NCBI RefSeq assembly: GCF_015351105.1
Contig: NZ_JADKRR010000001.1
Location: 372,001 to 436,000 of the forward strand
Length of the DNA: 64,000 nt
Source of the DNA: Clavibacter sp. VKM Ac-2872
GTDB taxonomy: Bacteria > Actinomycetota > Actinomycetes > Actinomycetales > Microbacteriaceae
Reading direction: 5' to 3'
Shown: in pieces, positions 59,637 through 64,000 of the stretch
Layout of the letters: every line of letters begins with the position of its first letter
How positions within the stretch are numbered: position 1 is the stretch's first letter
Made by a program: the position numbers and the translations under genes
The notes under the pieces: model-generated
Seen by the model: the letters and a program-made list of their open reading frames with translations, nothing else
Told to the model about the DNA's origin: nothing
Database searches by the model: none

Positions 59637-60722
59637 TCAGCTGGCGAGCGGAGAGGCGGGAGGCGGAGCCGGCTTCGGCCCCCGAGCCGTCGGATCCGCA
59701 TCGGTCGTGACGAAGACGGTCCCGCCGCCCGCGAGACGCGCGCGCATCACGTCGATGGCCTGCGGGTTCTCGTCCACCAGCACGAAGCGGCGGCCGAGCT
59801 CGCGGGCTGCTGCTCCCGTGGTGCCGGATCCCGCGAAGAAGTCGAGGACCCAGTCGCCCGGCCGGCTCGAGGCCTGCACGATGCGGCGCAGCACGCCGAG
59901 CGGCTTCTGCGTCGCGTAGCCCGTCTTCTCGCGGCCGGTGGGGGAGACGATCGTGTGCCACCAGACGTCCGTCGGCAGCTTGCCGCGCTCTCGCTTCTCG
60001 GGGGTCACGAGGCCCGGCGCCATGTACGGCTCGCGATCCACGCCCTCGGAGTCGAAGCGGTATCGGACGGGGTCCTTGACGTAGACGAGGATCGTGTCGT
60101 GCTTCGCCGGCCAGCGGCGGCGCGACTTCGCGCCGTAGTCGTACGCCCACACGATCTCGTTGAGGAACGACCGGCGGCCGAAGAGCGCGTCGAGCACGAC
60201 CTTCGCGTAGTGCACCTCGCGGTAGTCGAGGTGCAGGTAGAGGGTGCCCGTCGGATCCAGGAGCCGCCAGGCCTCGATCAGGCGCGGCTCCAGGAAGTCC
60301 CAGTAGTCGGCGAACGAATCGTCGAAGCCGTAGAGCATGCCCTTCACGGAGTCGTAGCTGCGGCCGTGGAAGCCGAGGCGCGCGGCCGGCGGACGGACCG
60401 GCTCGGGGGTGGCGGCGCTCTCCGGGGCGAGAGCGGGCGGTGCCGCGGCATCCGCAGCCGACGCGACCGCGGCGGCACCCGTGCCGGCTGCGGCTGCGGC
60501 CTCGGTCACCGGTTCGACGCCCGGCTCGGCCTCGGCCTCGGGCACCGGATCCGGCGTGCGCGTCACCGTGGTGTTCTGCCGCTCCTGCGTGCGGCCGGTG
60601 TTGAAGGGCGGATCCAGGTAGATGAGCTGGAACGCGCCGTCGGGCAGCGCGCGCACGGCCTCGAGGTTCTCGGCGTGGATCACGAGGTCGGGGCCGTCGG
60701 GGGTCCACGCGGGCAGGGGCAC
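59637..60722 (-). CDS. orphan site-specific DNA methyltransferase (beta class)
   Basis: A 361-aa amino-methyltransferase (N6-adenine or N4-cytosine). Motif IV DPPFNTG (37-43) precedes the AdoMet-binding FAGSGTTG (about 305-312), the order of beta-class enzymes. TGYATQKPLGVLRRIV and LNEIVWAYDYGAKSRRRWPAKHDTILVYVK are typical. Odd is a ~65-residue Ala/Pro/Glu-rich insert at about 52-118, right after motif IV, where the target-recognition loop starts. No restriction gene is near. TAACCT lies 6 nt before the GTG start. Confidence 0.88.
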   Translation of the reverse strand: MPLPAWTPDGPDLVIHAENLEAVRALPDGAFQLIYLDPPFNTGRTQERQNTTVTRTPDPVPEAEAEPGVEPVTEAAAAAGTGAAAVASAADAAAPPALAPESAATPEPVRPPAARLGFHGRSYDSVKGMLYGFDDSFADYWDFLEPRLIEAWRLLDPTGTLYLHLDYREVHYAKVVLDALFGRRSFLNEIVWAYDYGAKSRRRWPAKHDTILVYVKDPVRYRFDSEGVDREPYMAPGLVTPEKRERGKLPTDVWWHTIVSPTGREKTGYATQKPLGVLRRIVQASSRPGDWVLDFFAGSGTTGAAARELGRRFVLVDENPQAIDVMRARLAGGGTVFVTTDADPTARGPKPAPPPASPLAS

Positions 60723-60858
60723 GCCCCGAGGTTAACGGACCACCGCGGGCGGGGGATGCGCACCGGAGCGGCGCACCCACGGCGTGATGCGCCCCCATTT
60801 CGGGGCGGTTCGACCGCGGCGCTGCCCCTCGGGTCGTGCGCTCCGCTAGGAACGTCAC

Positions 60859-62094
60859 ATGAGCGATGAGCGCGACCCCGATCGGATCGACGGATCCCAC
60901 CCCGACGAGCCGCGGGACCAGGTGCCCGAGCACGAGGAGGGCCACGAGGAGGCGACGCGGTTGGGCGCCGGTTCGGCGGAGCCGATCAGTCCCTACGGTC
61001 CGGCGGCCACCGCCGAACCGGCCGTCGAAGCGGCCGCTGCCGAACCGGCCCCCGCCGAGACCCGCGCTGACACGGCCGCACCGGCCGCGACGGATGCCGA
61101 CGCCGGCCCCGTGCCGTCCGATCCCGCGACCGCCGCGGACGCGTCCGGCCCCGACTACGCGCCGCCGACGGCCGCGCCGGCCTACGCGGCCGCGCCGGCC
61201 TACGCGGCGGCGCCGGCCTACGCCGCCGCGCCGCCCTACGCCGCCGCGCCGCCCTACGCCGCCGCGCCGCCCTACGTCTCCGGCGAGCCGCCCCGCCCGC
61301 GCGGCGGCAAGGGCCTCGCCATCGCGGCGCTCGTCGTCGGCATCGCCGGGTTCCTGGGCGCGCTCATCCCGTTCCTCAACTACGTCACGGCCGTGCCCGC
61401 GCTCGTCGCGGTGGTGCTCGGCATCGTCTCGCTCGCCCGGCGGATGGACGGCAAGCCGCTGGCCCTCACCGGCCTCATCCTCGGCGCCGTCGGCTTCGTC
61501 CTCAGCATCGTGCTGGCGTTCGTCTACACGTTCGCGTTCGTGAGCTCGGTCACCGACGCCGTGGAGTCCGCGGGCGCCGACTCCGGCTTCGCGAGCCCCG
61601 CGCCCACCGACGCCTTCGGGGACGACGACGCGACGGCCCAGGCCGGCACGAGCCCCGACGATCCGCTGCCGATCGGCACCCCGGTCACCGGCGAGGGCAT
61701 CGACGGCGCCGAGTGGCAGGTCACGTTGGGCACGCCGATCCTCGACGCCACGGCGGCGGTCCTCGCCGCTGACCCCTCCAACGAGGCCCCCGCGGAAGGC
61801 ATGCAGTACGCGGTCGTGCCGGTCACCGCGACGTACCTCGGGTCGAGCACGGGCGATCCGCTCTCCGAGCTCGCGGTGGGCTTCCTCGCCTCCGACGGCT
61901 CGCAGTACTCGGCGGCCGACAGCTTCGTGCAGGCGCCGGCGCCCGCGTTCACGGACGCCGACGAGCTGCTCGAGCCGCAGGGCACCGCGACGGGCAACGT
62001 CGTCATCGAGATCCCGATCGACGGCGCCCAGGACGGACTGTGGGCCACGGCACCGGGGATGATCGCGGACGCGTACTACTTCCGGGCCGGCTGA
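60859..62094 (+). CDS. DUF4190-like membrane protein with YAAAP(A/P) repeats
   Basis: A 411-aa protein. The first ~150 residues are disordered: acidic, then six tandem copies of a 6-residue unit (AAPAYA / AAPPYA). Two DUF4190-type helices pair (about 152-174 and 190-222; GLAIAALVVGIAGFLGALIPF and LALTGLILGAVGFVLSI), then an outer domain (about 250-411; SPDDPLPIGTPVTGEGIDGAEWQVTLG, DUF4352-like beta sandwich). Such proteins are common, secreted-facing and of unknown role. A TAGGAA hexamer lies 6 nt before the ATG. Confidence 0.8.
   Translation: MSDERDPDRIDGSHPDEPRDQVPEHEEGHEEATRLGAGSAEPISPYGPAATAEPAVEAAAAEPAPAETRADTAAPAATDADAGPVPSDPATAADASGPDYAPPTAAPAYAAAPAYAAAPAYAAAPPYAAAPPYAAAPPYVSGEPPRPRGGKGLAIAALVVGIAGFLGALIPFLNYVTAVPALVAVVLGIVSLARRMDGKPLALTGLILGAVGFVLSIVLAFVYTFAFVSSVTDAVESAGADSGFASPAPTDAFGDDDATAQAGTSPDDPLPIGTPVTGEGIDGAEWQVTLGTPILDATAAVLAADPSNEAPAEGMQYAVVPVTATYLGSSTGDPLSELAVGFLASDGSQYSAADSFVQAPAPAFTDADELLEPQGTATGNVVIEIPIDGAQDGLWATAPGMIADAYYFRAG
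61168..61281 (+). repeat. tandem 18-bp repeat inside the DUF4190-like gene
   Basis: About six head-to-tail copies of an 18-bp unit (TACGCCGCCGCGCCGCCC type), giving the 6-aa YAAAP(A/P) unit. The first copies code PAY, the last ones PPY. The number may vary between strains by slippage. Confidence 0.75.
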
Positions 62095-62111
62095 CCGGGA
62101 TGACGCCGGCG

Positions 62112-62131
62112 CCGGTGACCGGTGACCGGTG
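62112..62131. repeat. CCGGTGA direct repeats before kynU
   Basis: CCGGTGA CCGGTGA CCGGTG: three tandem 7-bp units, which also contain the palindrome GGTGACCGGTCACC-type half-sites, 20-39 bp upstream of the TAGGCT -10 of kynU. Possible operator; low certainty. Confidence 0.35.
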
Positions 62132-62162
62132 CCGCCAGCCGCGCGGAACGTAGGCTGCGGAG

Positions 62163-63395
62163 GTGACACCCGACGCGACGCCCGCCCGCCCGATCCCGAA
62201 CGCCGCCGACCTCGACGCCCGCGATCCGCTCGCCCGGTTCCGTGACCTGTTCGTGCAGGCCGACGACGTGGTCGCGTACCTCGACGGCAACTCGCTCGGA
62301 CGTCCCACGCGCGCGAGCGTCGACCGCGTCGCCGACTTCGTGCGCGACCAGTGGGGAGGCCGCCTCATCCGCGGCTGGGACGAGGACTGGCTGGCGATGC
62401 CCACGCGCATCGGCGACGACCTCGGCCGCGTCGCGTACGGAGCCGCTCCGGGCCAGACGTTCGTCGGGGACTCGACCACGGTGATCCTCTACAAGCTCGT
62501 GCGCGCCGCCGTCCGCGCGCGCCCCGGCCGCGACGAGCTCGTGATCGACACCGACAACTTCCCGACCGACCGCTTCGTGCTCGAGGGCGTGGCCGAGGAG
62601 TGCGGCATGACGATCCGGTGGATCGACGTGGCGCCCGACGCCGGCGTCACGCCGGACCTCGTCGCGGAGGCGGTGGGGGAGCGGACCGCGCTCGTCGTGC
62701 TCAGCCAGGTCGCCTACCGCTCGGGGTTCCTGGCGGACGTGCCGGGGATCACGCGCATCGTGCACGACGCCGGCGCGCTCGTGCTCTGGGACACCTGCCA
62801 CTCGGTCGGCGTGATCCCCACCGAGCTCGACGCGTGGGGCGTCGACCTCGCGGTCGGCTGCAGCTACAAGTACCTCGACGGCGGGCCGGGCGCACCCGCC
62901 CACGGCTACGTGCGGAGCGACCTGCAGGCCGAGCTGCGGCAGCCGATCCAGGGGTGGATGGGCGCGCAGGACGTGTTCGCGATGGGGCCGGAGTACGTGC
63001 CGGCCGACGGGATCCGCCGCTTCCTCAGCGGCACGCCGCCCATCGTCGGCATGCTCGCGATGCAGGACATGATCGCCCTCATCGAGGAGGCGGGCATGGA
63101 TGCCATCCGTGCCAAGTCGCTCGCGCTCACGGGCTTCGCGCTGGATCTCGTCGACCGCGACCTCGTGCCGCTCGGCGCCCGCGTCGCCAGCCCGCGCGAG
63201 GAGGACCGCCGCGGCAGCCACGTGAGCGTCGACCACCCGCGCTTCCGCGAGATCGTCGGCGCGCTGTGGGAGGAGGGCGTGATCCCCGACTTCCGCGCGC
63301 CGTCCGGCCTGCGCCTCGGGCTCAGCCCGCTGACGACCTCGTTCCGCGAGGTCGAGGTCGGCGTCGAGGCGATCCGGCGGCACCTGGCGGGCTGA
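62163..63395 (+). CDS. kynU: kynureninase
   Basis: PLP enzyme that cleaves kynurenine to anthranilate and alanine in tryptophan breakdown. 410 aa, normal. YLDGNSLGRPT (about 39-49) is the family opening; TVILYKLVRAAV and DNFPTDRFVLEG follow; DTCHSVGVIP with the PLP-binding Asp, and SYKYLDGGPGAPA with the Schiff-base Lys 236 are diagnostic. The GTG at 62163 follows TAGGCT by 6 nt (leaderless). No tryptophan dioxygenase or formamidase gene is next to it here. Confidence 0.93.
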   Translation: MTPDATPARPIPNAADLDARDPLARFRDLFVQADDVVAYLDGNSLGRPTRASVDRVADFVRDQWGGRLIRGWDEDWLAMPTRIGDDLGRVAYGAAPGQTFVGDSTTVILYKLVRAAVRARPGRDELVIDTDNFPTDRFVLEGVAEECGMTIRWIDVAPDAGVTPDLVAEAVGERTALVVLSQVAYRSGFLADVPGITRIVHDAGALVLWDTCHSVGVIPTELDAWGVDLAVGCSYKYLDGGPGAPAHGYVRSDLQAELRQPIQGWMGAQDVFAMGPEYVPADGIRRFLSGTPPIVGMLAMQDMIALIEEAGMDAIRAKSLALTGFALDLVDRDLVPLGARVASPREEDRRGSHVSVDHPRFREIVGALWEEGVIPDFRAPSGLRLGLSPLTTSFREVEVGVEAIRRHLAG

Positions 63396-63412
63396 CCCGC
63401 CCCGCCCCGCCC

Positions 63413-63430
63413 GAGCCGGGAGGCCGGCTC
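63413..63430. terminator. hairpin between convergent genes
   Basis: GAGCCGG-GAGG-CCGGCTC, a perfect 7-bp stem, spans the gap after kynU and reaches the stop codon of the facing oxidoreductase gene. Confidence 0.6.
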
Positions 63431-64000
63431 AGTCCGCCCACGCCCGCCGCGTGCTGCGGACGGGCTGCCCGGTGGTCGCGGCCTCGTGCATGAGGAGCGC
63501 GAGGTGGTGGTCCTGCGACGCCTCCGCGAGCGAGTTCGTGGAGGGACCGCCGGCCGCGTGCGCGTGCATCTCGACGAGGCACTGCGCGATCGCGATCTCG
63601 TCGTCCGCGAGGCGGCCCGGCGCGAACGGGTTCTCGTAGACCCACTCCGATCCGAGCAGCAGACCGCGCAGGTGGTGGCCCTCGAGGTTGCCGCCCTGGC
63701 CGGTGTCGACGCGCGTGATGTCGGCCCAGGTCGGCGTCGTCGCGTCGAGCAGCCAGCTCACGTGCTCGTCGGCGATCTCGCCGCGCTCGCCGCGGACGAG
63801 GAGGCGGTTGCGGCGGATCCAGGAGAAGTACTGCCGGTCGGCGAAGTCGTAGACGCCCAGGCGGTCGCCGAAGTCGAAGCGCGCGGTGGTCTGCACGGCG
63901 GTCACGACCTCCTCGCGCACGGGACCGCCGTCGCGGTCGGGCCCGGCCACCAGCGACGAGGAGAAGCGGGATGCGGTGATGGTCGCGTCCTCGAAGCCGA
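63429..64000 (-). CDS. Gfo/Idh/MocA-family oxidoreductase (5' end off window)
   Basis: The C-terminal 190 residues of a dehydrogenase of the glucose-fructose oxidoreductase/myo-inositol dehydrogenase group. The piece opens in the beta-sheet domain (GFEDATITASRFSSSLVAG), has RFDFGDRLGVYDFADRQYFSWIRRNRLLVRGERGEI, which matches the family's sheet that ends the substrate pocket, and closes NPFAPGRLADDEIAIAQCLVEM, then HHLALLMHEAATTGQPV, the common C-terminal helix. The Rossmann half and catalytic Lys lie beyond the window. Probably acts on a sugar or inositol. Confidence 0.78.
   Translation of the reverse strand, partial: GFEDATITASRFSSSLVAGPDRDGGPVREEVVTAVQTTARFDFGDRLGVYDFADRQYFSWIRRNRLLVRGERGEIADEHVSWLLDATTPTWADITRVDTGQGGNLEGHHLRGLLLGSEWVYENPFAPGRLADDEIAIAQCLVEMHAHAAGGPSTNSLAEASQDHHLALLMHEAATTGQPVRSTRRAWAD

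Noticed and set aside
56762-59710. A 982-codon plus-strand frame across the PLDc_N and helicase genes
   Set aside because: Arg-rich shadow; the helicase with all its motifs lies in another frame of the same strand.

Overview
This 64 kb window is very GC-rich (about 73% by eye). It has dense, short-spaced genes, GTG starts and many start/stop overlaps, and carries no rRNA, tRNA, CRISPR array, transposase or phage gene. Gene content suggests a plant-associated actinobacterium of the Microbacteriaceae, most like Clavibacter. Pointers are a phenolic acid decarboxylase, secreted cutinase-like and GH16 hydrolases, an Xfp-type phosphoketolase, LAXTG-type wall anchoring, a Pit-DUF3349 cluster and a HipBA pair. 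The genus is inferred from memory of gene content, not from a marker gene.

Layout. 1-12.8 kb: a truncated secreted alpha/beta hydrolase, a LysM lipoprotein, phosphoketolase, three tandem secreted paralogs with 0, 2 and 3 Ig-like repeats, a pentapeptide-repeat protein, and a divergent siderophore/iron uptake unit (two FecCD permeases against a binding lipoprotein) with an IdeR-like iron box between them. 12.8-19 kb: an acetyltransferase; padC with a coupled hydrolase facing a MarR regulator across a palindromic operator; an islet of two orphan genes of lower GC; and a MarR-MFS drug-efflux operon. 19-24 kb: VOC, DUF1905, P-loop kinase, an unknown 300-aa protein, SDR plus a DUF6421-like protein, and an acetyltransferase. 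24-29 kb: a phosphate transporter operon behind a PHO box, then a TetR-MFS operon and an SRPBCC protein.

29.4-31.5 kb is a HipBA module apparently inserted at the 3' end of the SRPBCC gene, whose last ~70 bp recur, frameshifted, on the far side. 31.5-42 kb holds a wall-anchored histidine phosphatase, an AEC carrier and a series of single metabolic or repair genes (GH16, epimerase, GrpB, deaminase, GH114-like, ASCH, SDR, MOSC). 42-46 kb is a signalling locus: histidine kinase, an HPt-like protein lacking the phospho-histidine, and an OmpR-type regulator. 46-50 kb has xthA and an ECF sigma/Asp23 envelope-stress locus. 50-64 kb has pyrE coupled to a septum-formation-domain protein, MFS, HAD phosphatase, metallophosphoesterase, CsbD, a RecQ helicase fused to a phosphoribosyltransferase-like domain, an orphan DNA methyltransferase, a DUF4190-like protein, kynureninase and a truncated oxidoreductase.

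Two patterns cross the whole window. A TAnnnT -10 box lies 5-9 nt before the start codon of more than a dozen genes, which points to widespread leaderless mRNAs and settles several start sites. The hexamer GGATCC is strongly over-represented (about 22 copies in the first 10 kb against about 3 expected).
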